Shown here: positions 43,959 through 52,256 of the stretch, one piece after another
Layout: every line of letters starts with the position of its first letter
How positions within the stretch are numbered: the first letter of the stretch is position 1
Assembly (NCBI GenBank): GCA_964392985.1
Contig: CAYMSF010000012.1
Span: 1-64,000, forward strand
Direction of reading: 5' to 3'
Origin: CAYMSF01 sp964392985
Lineage (GTDB): Bacteria; Verrucomicrobiota; Lentisphaeria; Victivallales; Victivallaceae
DNA: 64,000 nt
The notes under the pieces: generated by a model
What the model saw: the letters and a program-made list of their open reading frames with translations, nothing else
What the model was told of the DNA's origin: nothing
Databases searched by the model: none
Position numbers and translations under genes: made by a program

Positions 43959-44981
43959 TTACGGGGTGCGTAATTCATCGAGCGCCATTTTGATAATTGC
44001 GTCAGCATCAAGGTTTTCAGCTTCAGCCTCATAGGTGAGGATTATGCGGTGACGCAACACATCAGCGGCAACTTCTTTGACGTCCTGCGGTACAACATAG
44101 GCTCGACCTTCCATGAATGCCGCCGCTTTAGCTGCAACGACCATGCAAATCGCCGCTCGCGGTGATGCGCCAAACTGAATATAATTGATTAAATTATTCA
44201 ATTTTGCTTCTGACTGGCGGTGTGACAATTCGTTGTGCCGTGCCGTCCTTGTGGCGATTACTATATCCAGGACATATTCAATAATTTTTTCATCAATATA
44301 AATTTTATCCAGCCACTCACGGGCAATTTCAATATCTCGCAACTGACCTACACAAATGGCATTCAATACAAGATCCGGATGCGCCATCCTTTCAATAATC
44401 ATGCGCTCCTCATCGCGCTTCGGATAATCAATTTTTAATTTGAACATAAACCGGTCAACCTGCGCTTCCGGTAGCGGATATGTACCCTCCTGTTCAATCG
44501 GATTCTGGGTGGCCATTACTAAAAATGGTTTGGGCATGGGGTGCGTTTCCCCGGCAATGGTAACCTGATGTTCCTGCATACATTCCAGTAATGCGCTCTG
44601 AACTTTTGCCGGCGCCCGGTTTATTTCGTCCGCAAGCACCAGATTGGCAAAAACCGGTCCGAGTTTGGTGCTGAAAGTATGTTCATCAGCGTTATAAATT
44701 CTCGTGCCGATGACGTCGGCCGGCAGCAAGTCCGGCGTGAACTGGATTCTTGAGAATGTTCCCTGTAATGTTTGAGCCAGCGTTTTTACCGCAAGCGTTT
44801 TTGCCAGTCCCGGTACACCTTCGAGCAGAACATGACCATTGGCGATAATCGCCATCAGTAAACGGTTGATTAAATGTTCCTGCCCCACCATTACCCGGCC
44901 AATTTCAGTTTTCAACGGCGCCAGAAAGCCCGACACTTCTCTGATTTTCGACTGTAACTCTTGTATTTCGTGTTGTTGCAT
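43959..44981 (-). CDS. MoxR-family AAA+ ATPase
   Basis: A 340-aa ATPase with Walker A GVPGLAKT (55-62), Walker B LVLADE (114-119), sensor 1 in MATQNPIEQEGTYPLPEAQ, and an arginine finger in the QVDRF region. MoxR proteins act as chaperone-like ATPases for VWA proteins. First gene of the MoxR-DUF58-DUF4381-like-BatA operon (43 bp or less between genes). 44982-45189 holds no gene I trust. Confidence 0.93.
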   Translation of the reverse strand: MQQHEIQELQSKIREVSGFLAPLKTEIGRVMVGQEHLINRLLMAIIANGHVLLEGVPGLAKTLAVKTLAQTLQGTFSRIQFTPDLLPADVIGTRIYNADEHTFSTKLGPVFANLVLADEINRAPAKVQSALLECMQEHQVTIAGETHPMPKPFLVMATQNPIEQEGTYPLPEAQVDRFMFKLKIDYPKRDEERMIIERMAHPDLVLNAICVGQLRDIEIAREWLDKIYIDEKIIEYVLDIVIATRTARHNELSHRQSEAKLNNLINYIQFGASPRAAICMVVAAKAAAFMEGRAYVVPQDVKEVAADVLRHRIILTYEAEAENLDADAIIKMALDELRTP

Positions 44982-45189
44982 AGTTTTGTCTCCGGTTATT
45001 TCAGTTAAAATCTTACAACTTTATGTTACAATAGACAATATGAATCTTTATTTGTTCATTGACAATATCAAAAAATAAAAAAAGAGTGTTTTTATGGGCA
45101 ATAGAGAAATGGTGTTATTCTCAATTCACCATATCACCCGGTTTGAAACGATAAGTTCCATGGCTGATAATTGCATCAAAGAAGTGAGA

Positions 45190-45217
45190 ATGCCATGCAC
45201 CTGATGGCGCATGGCAT
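45190..45217 (-). terminator. Hairpin downstream of cupin gene
   Basis: ATGCCATGC and GCATGGCAT form a perfect 9-bp stem with a 10-nt loop, 23 bp after the cupin stop on the minus strand. After it the minus strand is moderately T-rich (TCTCACTTCTTTG), so it could end cupin transcription. Confidence 0.5.
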
Positions 45218-45239
45218 GGTAAAGGGCAGGGTGACTCGG

Positions 45240-45584
45240 TTATGCTTTGAGCATTGTTAATAACATTTTGAACTGTGTGATCGCTTTTACCGCATGAGGA
45301 ATATTTGCCGGCATGATAATTATACTGCCTGCCTTCAATGGATTCGGCGTGCCACCGATAATAAATTCGGCCTCGCCGTCAAGCACTTGGACAATCGCAT
45401 CGAATGGCGCAGAGTGTTCACTTAAATTCTGCCCTTCATCGAATGCAAAAACCGTAACTGTCCCGGATTTATTTTCTGCAATGGTACGACTGACAATGGC
45501 GCCAGGCGCGTATTGTACCAATTGGTTTAACTCATGCCCAATACCTTTTTCAACTTTGTTTTTCTGACCGCATGAACATTTCAT
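45240..45584 (-). CDS. Small cupin-domain protein
   Basis: A 114-aa single-cupin protein with the two cupin motifs (EHSAPFDAIVQVLDGEAEF and IIMPANIPHAVKA; metal ligands His, Glu, His). An N-terminal MKCSCGQKNK cysteine pair precedes it. Such small cupins are often of unknown enzymatic role or act as sensors. It follows a hairpin-rich intergenic region and lies near an Fe-S protein and an Rrf2 regulator. Confidence 0.82.
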   Translation of the reverse strand: MKCSCGQKNKVEKGIGHELNQLVQYAPGAIVSRTIAENKSGTVTVFAFDEGQNLSEHSAPFDAIVQVLDGEAEFIIGGTPNPLKAGSIIIMPANIPHAVKAITQFKMLLTMLKA

Positions 45585-45659
45585 GATCTTTCTCCCATTT
45601 TTTATGATTTAGTTGTTCTGGAACTATTTATACTCTATAAGGTTGAAATTTTTAAATAG

Positions 45660-45868
45660 ACGAGTAGGATTGTGGATTGGATTTTTTCGGTCCGACTGAT
45701 TGGCGATATGAATATCGCCTGAAGAAGGAACGGAAAAATACGGACACAAGACACACGTCGCAAAGCGGTTGCGATCTTTTGATTTTGGATTCGCACTCTT
45801 CGAAACTTTCGATACCACGGTATCGGCAGTCTCTCAGAATACGAACCAATTCTCAAAATCTTCGCAAT
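45660..45868. other. Hairpin-rich intergenic region
   Basis: Three compact inverted repeats occur in about 125 bp: GGCGATAT/ATATCGCC with 2-nt loop (45702-45719), TCGCAA/TTGCGA with 5-nt loop (45758-45774), and CGATACC/GGTATCG with 2-nt loop (45810-45825). The stretch is open in several frames on the minus strand but has no ribosome site or recognisable product. It may be a structured RNA, a transcript end for the Fe-S gene, or a relic of a mobile repeat. Confidence 0.35.
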
Positions 45869-46609
45869 CTATTTTAAAATTTCAACATTATTGAGTATAA
45901 TTTGTCCATTAATTCCGACTATTATTTCGTTGAATGGAATATTTTTTCCTGAACCTGCGATTGCTTTCTGCGCCAATCCGGTAATGCCGCTGCAGCACGG
46001 TACTTCCATTCTCGCCGCTGTTACGCTGTTGATTGCGTTGTTGCTGATTATCTCTGTAAGTTTTTCCAGATAACTGCCGGTGTCGTCAAGTTTCGGACAG
46101 GCAATGATAATTTTTCTTCCGCGTAATAAATCACGTTGAAAGTTTCCATAGCTTACAGCAACACAATCAGCGCACAGTAGCAAGTCCGCACCTTCCCAGT
46201 ATGGCGCCATAGTTGGAACCAGATGCAGTTGTATCGGCCATTGCTGCAGTTCAGAAGCAGTATCAATCTTTCCGTCCGGTTTATTGTCCGGGCATATTTC
46301 ACGTTTTATACTCATTGTCTGCATTCCGGGACAACCGCTATGATGTGCCGGTTTATTACTCTGCGCCGCTAATTTATCCAGACGGTTCTTTACAGCTTGT
46401 TCATCAAATTCAGCAGCATCTCTTTCTTCAATAGTGATAGCGCCTTGAGGACATTCACCGAGGCATGCGCCAAGACCGTCACAATATATATCCTTTACTA
46501 ATGCTGCCTTGCCGTCAACCAGTTGAATCGCACCCTCGGCGCAGGCTCCAATGCAGAGTCCGCAACCGTTGCATTTTTCACTATCAATTTTTACTATCTT
46601 GCGAATCAT
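45869..46609 (-). CDS. Ferredoxin-type 4Fe-4S protein
   Basis: A 246-aa protein with two N-terminal 4Fe-4S motifs (CNGCGLCIGAC at about 14-24, and CDGLGACLGEC at about 43-53) followed by a ~170-aa domain containing several cysteines (SGCPGM, LLCADCVAV, EVPCCSG). The C-terminal part is seen in uncharacterised redox proteins found next to hybrid-cluster and Rrf2 genes. It is directly downstream of an Rrf2 regulator (11 bp), so it is probably regulated by it and may work in iron-sulfur, nitric-oxide or redox stress. Confidence 0.82.
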   Translation of the reverse strand: MIRKIVKIDSEKCNGCGLCIGACAEGAIQLVDGKAALVKDIYCDGLGACLGECPQGAITIEERDAAEFDEQAVKNRLDKLAAQSNKPAHHSGCPGMQTMSIKREICPDNKPDGKIDTASELQQWPIQLHLVPTMAPYWEGADLLLCADCVAVSYGNFQRDLLRGRKIIIACPKLDDTGSYLEKLTEIISNNAINSVTAARMEVPCCSGITGLAQKAIAGSGKNIPFNEIIVGINGQIILNNVEILK

Positions 46610-46620
46610 AACGCCACCTT

Positions 46621-47034
46621 TTATTTATTGATTAAATCTTTTAATGTTGTATTTACAAAAAAATCTTTTACTTGTACATTTATTCCCAGAATAAATTTCC
46701 CAAGGACACAACCATTGCCGGCACATACTGTCGGGTTCAACAGACAATTACTTTCAGGAAATTCGCCCTCGACTGCTTTATAAATGTCAATCAGACGTAT
46801 ATCTGCCGGTTCGCGCTTCATTTCAAAACCACCGCCGGGTCCGGCAATCGACTTAACCAGTCCTGCTCGAACTAAAGCGCGCATTACTTTCGATAAATGC
46901 GCCGCCGAGAACGATAACTTTGCCGCCATAGTGACTGTTGTCGGTCTTGTCCCGGTTCCATTACCGCCAATCAATACGCAGGCGTGTAAACCCAGTGTCA
47001 ACGCTTCTGATATTTTTAACATATTCTGAGACAT
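46621..47034 (-). CDS. Rrf2-family transcriptional regulator
   Basis: A 137-aa winged-helix regulator: LSFSAAHLSKVMRALVRAG recognition helix, KSIAGPGGGFEM wing, and a cysteine set C97-x6-C104-x4-C109 near the place where IscR and NsrR bind a Fe-S cluster (IscR spacing is x5 and x5). It probably senses Fe-S status or NO. The 20-bp palindrome in front of the gene suggests autoregulation with the ferredoxin-type gene. Confidence 0.87.
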   Translation of the reverse strand: MSQNMLKISEALTLGLHACVLIGGNGTGTRPTTVTMAAKLSFSAAHLSKVMRALVRAGLVKSIAGPGGGFEMKREPADIRLIDIYKAVEGEFPESNCLLNPTVCAGNGCVLGKFILGINVQVKDFFVNTTLKDLINK

Positions 47035-47063
47035 CTTTATAACCTGTACTGTTAATTATTGTT

Positions 47064-47083
47064 GTATTGTAGTACTACAATAC
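47064..47083. promoter_or_regulatory. 20-bp palindrome, probable Rrf2 operator
   Basis: A perfect palindrome with half-site GTATTGTAGT, 29 bp upstream of the Rrf2 gene start. Rrf2 regulators bind similar AT-rich dyads, so it is a likely autoregulatory operator. Confidence 0.7.
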
Positions 47084-47191
47084 CGTGATATTATTAAATA
47101 TCAATGGCTTTAATAAAAAATAATGAAAAAATATTTTGTTAATGCTTAGGAAGTTATTAAATATGAGAAGATACTCGAGTTTACTGGAATA

Positions 47192-49075
47192 TTATTGGCG
47201 GTTGATTTTGTCAAGTTCTTCCCACCGGTGAAAGAGAGTTTCGAGGCAATTTCTTGCGGTGTTCAGTTCCTCATGCAATTGACCGCTTTGCGAGCCGTAT
47301 CTGGTGAAAAAATCGGGGGAGGCAAAGATACTTTCAATACGGCTGATTTCCGTTTCGGCAGTAATTATTTTACTTTCAATATTTTCCAGTTCCATTTTCT
47401 CGCTGAATTTTAATTTGCGGATTTTGTCTGCTGCTGGTGATTCAGTAATTTTGCCTGCCGGTTTAACGGGTTCTTTTTTTGTTACCGGCGAGTTGTTACG
47501 GCGACTGAGGTAGTAATCGTAGTCACCGGTGGTGGTAGTAATTTTACCGTCATCCTCGATGGCAATGATATGCGAACAGATGCGGTTGAGGAAATAACGA
47601 TCATGGCTGACTACCACCAGACAACCGGAGTAGTTTGCCAATGCTTCCTCAAGTAAACGCAATGTTGCCAGGTCAAGGTCATTGGTGGGTTCGTCCAGGA
47701 TAAGAAAATTACCGCCCTGTTTTAGTATTTTCGCCAACATTAAACGGGCGCGCTCTCCGCCGGAAAGGCGGTCAATGCGGGTATTGATGCGTTCATCGGA
47801 GAATAGAAATCGCCGCAAATAGGTCCATACGCTGACTTTGTCACTGCCCACGAAGGTAGTCTGATTGCCTTCGCCGATTTCATCGAATACGGTATTTCCC
47901 GGGTTTAATTTAATTCTGCCCTGATCAACATAATTAAATTCGACGGTATCGGCGATTTCGACCTGTCCTGAATCAGGTTTAAGCGAGCCGGTGATGAGTT
48001 TGAGCAAACTTGTTTTACCGCTGCCGTTGCGTCCGACTATGCCCACCCGCATTCCCGATTTAAACTCGTAGCTGAATTCGCTGAAAAGGGGTGAACCGGC
48101 TTGATATGACAAGGATACATTATTTAAATTGACTATTTTATTGCCCAGGCGACTGGCGGCCGGGATAACAAGGTCAATATCGCGTTCCCGTGCCGGCGCG
48201 GTACTGGCCGATATTTCGTCAAAACGTTTTACCCTGCCGAGATTGCGTTTCAATCTGGCTTTAGGTGAACGTCTGACCCATTCCACTTCAGACCGGAGAA
48301 ACGCCTGACGTTTCGACTCCTGTTCGTCTTCGGCATATTCACGTTCAGCTTTTGCCTCGATAAAATCAGCATAGCTGCCATTATATGAATATAGTTTGCC
48401 GTTATTTAATTCAATGATCCGTGTCGCCAGACGGTCGAGAAAATAGCGGTCATGGGTGACGAAAACACAAGTGCCGCGATAACCGATCAGAAAATTCTCA
48501 ATCCAGATAACCGTATCTGTATCAAGATGGTTAGTTGGTTCATCAAGTAACAACAGATCAGGCTCGCCAACTACTGACTGTGCAAGTGCCACCCTCCGTT
48601 TCTCCCCGCCGGAAAGCGAGGTGCAGACACGTTCTCCATCCGGAAGATTCAACCGTTCCATGACCGTGCAGATTTTATGATCAAGGTTCCAGGCATTGAA
48701 GCGTTTAATTTCAGTTTCCACCCTGGCGTGTTCCGCTGAATGCGGAGGGACCGCATCGTAACGGGCAAGCAGTCCTTCAAAATAATTGAGACCGGCCTTA
48801 ATATTGGCATAAACCGATAATTCTTCATTAATTGAGAATTCCTGCGGCATAAATGCCACCCGAAGGTCTCTGGCAAAAGCAACTTTACCTTGCCCGGGTT
48901 GTTCAATTCCAGTCAATATACGCAGTAACGTTGATTTGCCGGAACCGTTACGTCCGACCAGACCGACGCGTTCGCCTTCATGTACCGACAATGCGGTATC
49001 ATTGAGCAAACATTGACTGCCAATATTCAATGTCAGGCCTTCGCCGGCAAATATCACCTTAACTGCTTCCGCCAT
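47192..49075 (-). CDS. ABC-F family ATPase (Uup-like)
   Basis: A 627-aa protein with two ABC nucleotide-binding domains and no membrane segments. It has Walker A GRNGSGKST (first) and GRNGSGKTS (second), signatures SLSGGEKRR and LSGGERAR, Walker B LLLLDEPTNHLD and LILDEPTNDLD, and a linker. Its C-terminal region (about 555-625) is a coiled coil, as in Uup. ABC-F proteins act on ribosomes or, for Uup, affect DNA and ribosome functions. It stands as a single gene. Confidence 0.9.
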   Translation of the reverse strand: MAEAVKVIFAGEGLTLNIGSQCLLNDTALSVHEGERVGLVGRNGSGKSTLLRILTGIEQPGQGKVAFARDLRVAFMPQEFSINEELSVYANIKAGLNYFEGLLARYDAVPPHSAEHARVETEIKRFNAWNLDHKICTVMERLNLPDGERVCTSLSGGEKRRVALAQSVVGEPDLLLLDEPTNHLDTDTVIWIENFLIGYRGTCVFVTHDRYFLDRLATRIIELNNGKLYSYNGSYADFIEAKAEREYAEDEQESKRQAFLRSEVEWVRRSPKARLKRNLGRVKRFDEISASTAPARERDIDLVIPAASRLGNKIVNLNNVSLSYQAGSPLFSEFSYEFKSGMRVGIVGRNGSGKTSLLKLITGSLKPDSGQVEIADTVEFNYVDQGRIKLNPGNTVFDEIGEGNQTTFVGSDKVSVWTYLRRFLFSDERINTRIDRLSGGERARLMLAKILKQGGNFLILDEPTNDLDLATLRLLEEALANYSGCLVVVSHDRYFLNRICSHIIAIEDDGKITTTTGDYDYYLSRRNNSPVTKKEPVKPAGKITESPAADKIRKLKFSEKMELENIESKIITAETEISRIESIFASPDFFTRYGSQSGQLHEELNTARNCLETLFHRWEELDKINRQ

Positions 49076-49160
49076 TATTTATCCTTAAAATTTCAACATT
49101 ATATAGTTTATTATTTACTTGAAGTGTATTATGATGCAATATTCAGACAGGTGGCAATAT

Positions 49161-49472
49161 TCAATCAGTTTCCGGTTTTAATTTTTCTTCATTGCCTTGC
49201 AGCAGTATGTCAACCGGAGTGAGATATTTTTTTTTGTTATTGCAATCTTTGCAACTGGGTACAACATTACCGCGTGAACTCTTGCCACCGCGGACAATCG
49301 GAACGACATGATCCATTGTCAGTTCTGATACCGTGAATTTCTGATGGCAATAATGACAAATCCCTTTGGCAAGGATATTTTTCCACCACGTTGTCTGCCG
49401 TAAATCTCTGGCTTTCTGTTTTTCCATGGCAACGTGCCTGGGGTCTTTTTGAATTTCAATCCATTCATCCAT
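49161..49472 (-). CDS. HNH endonuclease
   Basis: A 103-aa HNH nuclease with a zinc-binding CHYC and CKDC pair around the HNH core (DHVVPIVRGGKSSRGNVVP, where DH and N are catalytic). Short HNH proteins of this type occur singly in many genomes; no obvious phage or restriction genes are adjacent. Confidence 0.85.
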   Translation of the reverse strand: MDEWIEIQKDPRHVAMEKQKARDLRQTTWWKNILAKGICHYCHQKFTVSELTMDHVVPIVRGGKSSRGNVVPSCKDCNNKKKYLTPVDILLQGNEEKLKPETD

Positions 49473-49495
49473 AATTCAGTATCTGTTCAGGTTGG

Positions 49496-49533
49496 CCGGA
49501 GTACACAATCTATTTTTTGTCCGGAGTGCACAA
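49496..49533. repeat. Near-perfect 13-bp direct repeat
   Basis: CCGGAGTACACAA (49496-49508) and CCGGAGTGCACAA (49521-49533) are 25 bp apart, just upstream of the HNH gene. This spacing could suit a protein binding on one face of the helix. The rest of 49534-49963 is AT-rich and without a gene; a loose repeat of ATGCGC-n-TTACAA occurs near 49840-49880. Confidence 0.35.
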
Positions 49534-49963
49534 CAATACCATTTTTTATGGTCATTGTCAAGTTGCTATCTGAGAATCTTTACCACGGTTTCAGCATATT
49601 AACCTATTTGCGTCATAAGTTATGTTATATCAACTATGGAATATCAATACACGTCCTTTCCCTGCTTGATTTTTCTTTACTTTATCCAGAAATATAAATT
49701 TTGCGGACATTCGTAAAAATTCAAAAGTCAAAGAACTTCTTCCCGAAAATAAGGCTATATAACAATACTTAAATTAAATATTTCATCTGTTTCCATCAAT
49801 CAGGAATATTTTGCCGTCTACAAATTTGTTATATAAATGCGCTTACAAAAATGTAGTATGCGGTATGCGCAGTTACAATTTTGTCAGTTTATTTGCCGGT
49901 GCGATTTTGTTAAAAAATATGTAAGTATTTTATGATTAATGAATTGCAAATATTGTATAAAAG

Positions 49964-49980
49964 TTGGCATGTTCTCTGCT
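49964..49980 (+). promoter_or_regulatory. Sigma-54 promoter of amtB-glnK
   Basis: TTGGCATGTTCTCTGCT has the GG (49966-49967) and GC (49978-49979) with exactly 10 bp between, and the surrounding bases fit the sigma-54 consensus. It lies 209 bp before amtB; expected start near 49991. Nitrogen-dependent sigma-54 control of amtB-glnK is well known. No clear NtrC site was found upstream. Confidence 0.75.
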
Positions 49981-50188
49981 TTAAAGAAAACAAATATATA
50001 ACGTGAAAGGTGATAGTGGGATCCGGAACTGTTGCAGTGATGTTTGTGACAGTTGTTAAATGCGGTGCATTTGTAGATGCCACGGTTGCCTGAAAGGTGT
50101 TGAAATATGCGACAACAAAAATTGTTATAACGTGGATGTTTATTTGTTCTATTGAGTAGTTATAAAAAATAAGGAAAAAGAAGATACT

Positions 50189-51592
50189 ATGAAAAAAATA
50201 ATTAAATTTACGAGGTATTTGTTGTTGTCGGCCATATTTATGTTGCCGGCGTTAGTTTTGGGCGCAGATGCACCAGTTGCAGCAGCTCCGGCAGCCGCGC
50301 CTGCGGTTCCTGTTGTTGCTGCGGCTGCTGCAGCGGTATCAAAAATCAGTGCTGGCGATACTGGCTGGGTTTTAATATGTACCGCGCTTGTGATGTTGAT
50401 GACCGTGCCCGGTCTGGCATTTTTCTACTGCGGTTTAGTCCGCAAGAAGAATGTATTATCGGTGTTAATGCAGTGTTTTGCAATTATGTGTCTGGTCAGT
50501 GTGCATTGGGTAGTTATCGGTTATAGTCTCTCCTTTGGTCCCGATGTCGGCGGCAAAGGTTTGATTGGCAGTCTGGAATGGGCGTTTTTGAACGGTGTCG
50601 GATTGGAACCGCATGATTTTTATGCGACGACTGTGCCACATCAGGCGTTCATGATATTCCAGGCGATGTTTGCTGTTATTACTCCGGCGTTGATTATCGG
50701 CGCGTTTGCAGAGCGGATGAAATTTATCAGTTTTTGTGTATTCACGCTGTTGTGGTCAACATTTGTTTATTGTCCACTGGCACACTGGGTGTGGGCGAAT
50801 GGCGGTGCACTTGGAACAGCTGGCGGTATTGGCGCGCTGGACTTTGCCGGTGGTACTGTCGTACATATTAATGCCGGTATGGCGGCGCTTGCCGCGGTTA
50901 TTATTCTGGGTAAACGCAAAGGTTATCCGGAAAAAATTTCTCCGCCGCATAATCTGCCGTTCGTAGCGCTTGGCGCGGGCTTGTTGTGGTTTGGCTGGTT
51001 CGGATTTAATGCAGGAAGCGCGTTAAGTGCCAATGGTTTGGCAGTAAGTGCATTTGTAATGACACATATTGGTGCGGCAGTGGCTGGAATCACCTGGGCG
51101 GTGATGGACTTGATATTCAATCGCCGTCCGACGGTTCTGGGTATTCTTACCGGAGCAGTAGCAGGTTTGGTAGCAATTACACCGGCATGCGGATTTGTCA
51201 ATCTGTTTGGATCGTTCGGAGTTGGCATTGGCGCCGGCGTGATATGTTATGCCTCAGTTGCATTCCTCAAGCCGAAATTCCACTATGATGATTCGCTGGA
51301 TGCGTTTGGCGTGCATGGTATCGGTGGTATCTGGGGAGCCTTGGCTACTGGATTATTCGCGACTAGTTCGGTTAATTCGGCCGGAGCCAATGGTCTCTTC
51401 TATGGTAATCCTGGTTTGTTCATGATTCAGTTCAAGGCGGTTGTAATCACTATGGTATTTTCCTTTGTCGCCTCATTGATACTGTTAAAGGTAGTTGATA
51501 AAGTGATGGGCTTAAGTGTTTCTGACCATGAAGAACGCATTGGTTTGGATTTGAGTGAACATAGAGAAGCCGCATATACATTAATTGACTAA
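50189..51592 (+). CDS. amtB: Ammonium transporter (copy 1)
   Basis: A 467-aa Amt/MEP/Rh channel. A signal-like N-terminus and an Ala/Pro-rich stretch (residues about 26-48) precede 11 TM segments. Family motifs are seen: GLAFFYCGLVRKKNVL, FAGGTVVHINAGMAAL and DSLDAFGVHGIGGIWGAL (the two pore histidines). AAGGA precedes the ATG. It is followed by its P-II partner, 22 bp downstream. Confidence 0.95.
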   Translation: MKKIIKFTRYLLLSAIFMLPALVLGADAPVAAAPAAAPAVPVVAAAAAAVSKISAGDTGWVLICTALVMLMTVPGLAFFYCGLVRKKNVLSVLMQCFAIMCLVSVHWVVIGYSLSFGPDVGGKGLIGSLEWAFLNGVGLEPHDFYATTVPHQAFMIFQAMFAVITPALIIGAFAERMKFISFCVFTLLWSTFVYCPLAHWVWANGGALGTAGGIGALDFAGGTVVHINAGMAALAAVIILGKRKGYPEKISPPHNLPFVALGAGLLWFGWFGFNAGSALSANGLAVSAFVMTHIGAAVAGITWAVMDLIFNRRPTVLGILTGAVAGLVAITPACGFVNLFGSFGVGIGAGVICYASVAFLKPKFHYDDSLDAFGVHGIGGIWGALATGLFATSSVNSAGANGLFYGNPGLFMIQFKAVVITMVFSFVASLILLKVVDKVMGLSVSDHEERIGLDLSEHREAAYTLID

Positions 51593-51614
51593 ATCATAAG
51601 TAAGGAGTCAGATC

Positions 51615-51956
51615 ATGAAATATATAATTGCAGTTATCCAGCCCGACCGTCTTGATGACGTGTTGGAAAAGCTGGAAGAGAAGGAGATTCACCTGGTGAC
51701 CGTAACCAGTGTCATGGGACGCGGACGGCAGAAGGGTATCGCCGCAGTTTACCGCAGTCATACCGAAGCGGGAAGCCTGTTGAAGAAGACTAAACTGGAA
51801 ATCGGGGTGAACGATGAGTTCGTTGCCCCGGCAGTAGAGGCAATCATAAAAGGCGCTCAGACTGGCGAGATCGGTGACGGCAAAATCTTCGTAATGGATA
51901 TGGAGAGTTGCATTCGCATCCGTACCAGAGAAAAGGGCAATACCGCAATAGGATAA
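51615..51956 (+). CDS. glnK: P-II nitrogen regulatory protein (copy 1)
   Basis: A 113-aa P-II protein that would regulate AmtB and other targets by binding ATP/ADP and 2-oxoglutarate. The ligand motifs are seen (IQPDRLDDVL, GRGRQKG, GDGKIFVM). The T-loop has Tyr46 but Glu at position 51 (RSHTEAG), so the Tyr uridylylated in enterobacteria is missing and regulation is probably by ligands only. It ends with a hairpin terminator at 51967. Confidence 0.93.
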   Translation: MKYIIAVIQPDRLDDVLEKLEEKEIHLVTVTSVMGRGRQKGIAAVYRSHTEAGSLLKKTKLEIGVNDEFVAPAVEAIIKGAQTGEIGDGKIFVMDMESCIRIRTREKGNTAIG

Positions 51957-51966
51957 TATTAAAACC

Positions 51967-51997
51967 ATTCCCGGTCTGTTGAAAAACGACCGGGAAT
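51967..51997 (+). terminator. Hairpin after first glnK
   Basis: ATTCCCGGTC and GACCGGGAAT form a perfect 10-bp stem with an 11-nt loop, 10 bp after the P-II stop, followed by the AT-rich ATATTT. Probably a terminator or attenuator between the two amt-glnK units. Confidence 0.65.
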
Positions 51998-52131
51998 ATA
52001 TTTAAAGAACTGGAACAAATAACCGGTTGTTTTTTCAGAGTATCTGGCATTGCCAGGATAAGGAAAAAAAGCAGGTTGTTGTGTGCCAGTTCTTTCTTGT
52101 ATTTAAAAAACATAACACTGGAGGATTTGAA

Positions 52132-52230
52132 ATGCTGTACAGAGAATGGGTCTTATTGAGAGGCGCAAACGATGCGTTCGTGGAATCGGATGGAAGTTGT
52201 TTAATACCGCAATGTCAACAAATTCAATAA
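52132..52230 (+). CDS. Possible 32-aa small protein upstream of second amtB
   Basis: A short frame with a strong ribosome site (GGAGGA, 7 nt before the ATG), sitting between the terminator hairpin of the first glnK and the second amtB start (26 bp away). The peptide begins MLYREWVLLRGANDAFVE and contains two Cys. It may be a leader peptide coupling translation to amtB, or a real small protein. Evidence is the ribosome site and location only. Confidence 0.4.
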   Translation: MLYREWVLLRGANDAFVESDGSCLIPQCQQIQ

Positions 52231-52256
52231 TAACCACATCAATTAAGGGGATTGAA

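Noticed and set aside
45094..45204. Small plus-strand frame of 36 codons after the MoxR gene
   Set aside because: No clear ribosome site; its 3' end lies in the hairpin downstream of the cupin gene, so it is probably chance.
45635..45856. Three overlapping minus-strand frames in the hairpin region
   Set aside because: No ribosome sites and no recognisable composition of a protein; explained by a lack of stops in a short region.
50003..50059. Cys-rich short frame starting with GTG in the amtB leader
   Set aside because: No ribosome site and only 18 codons; likely chance.
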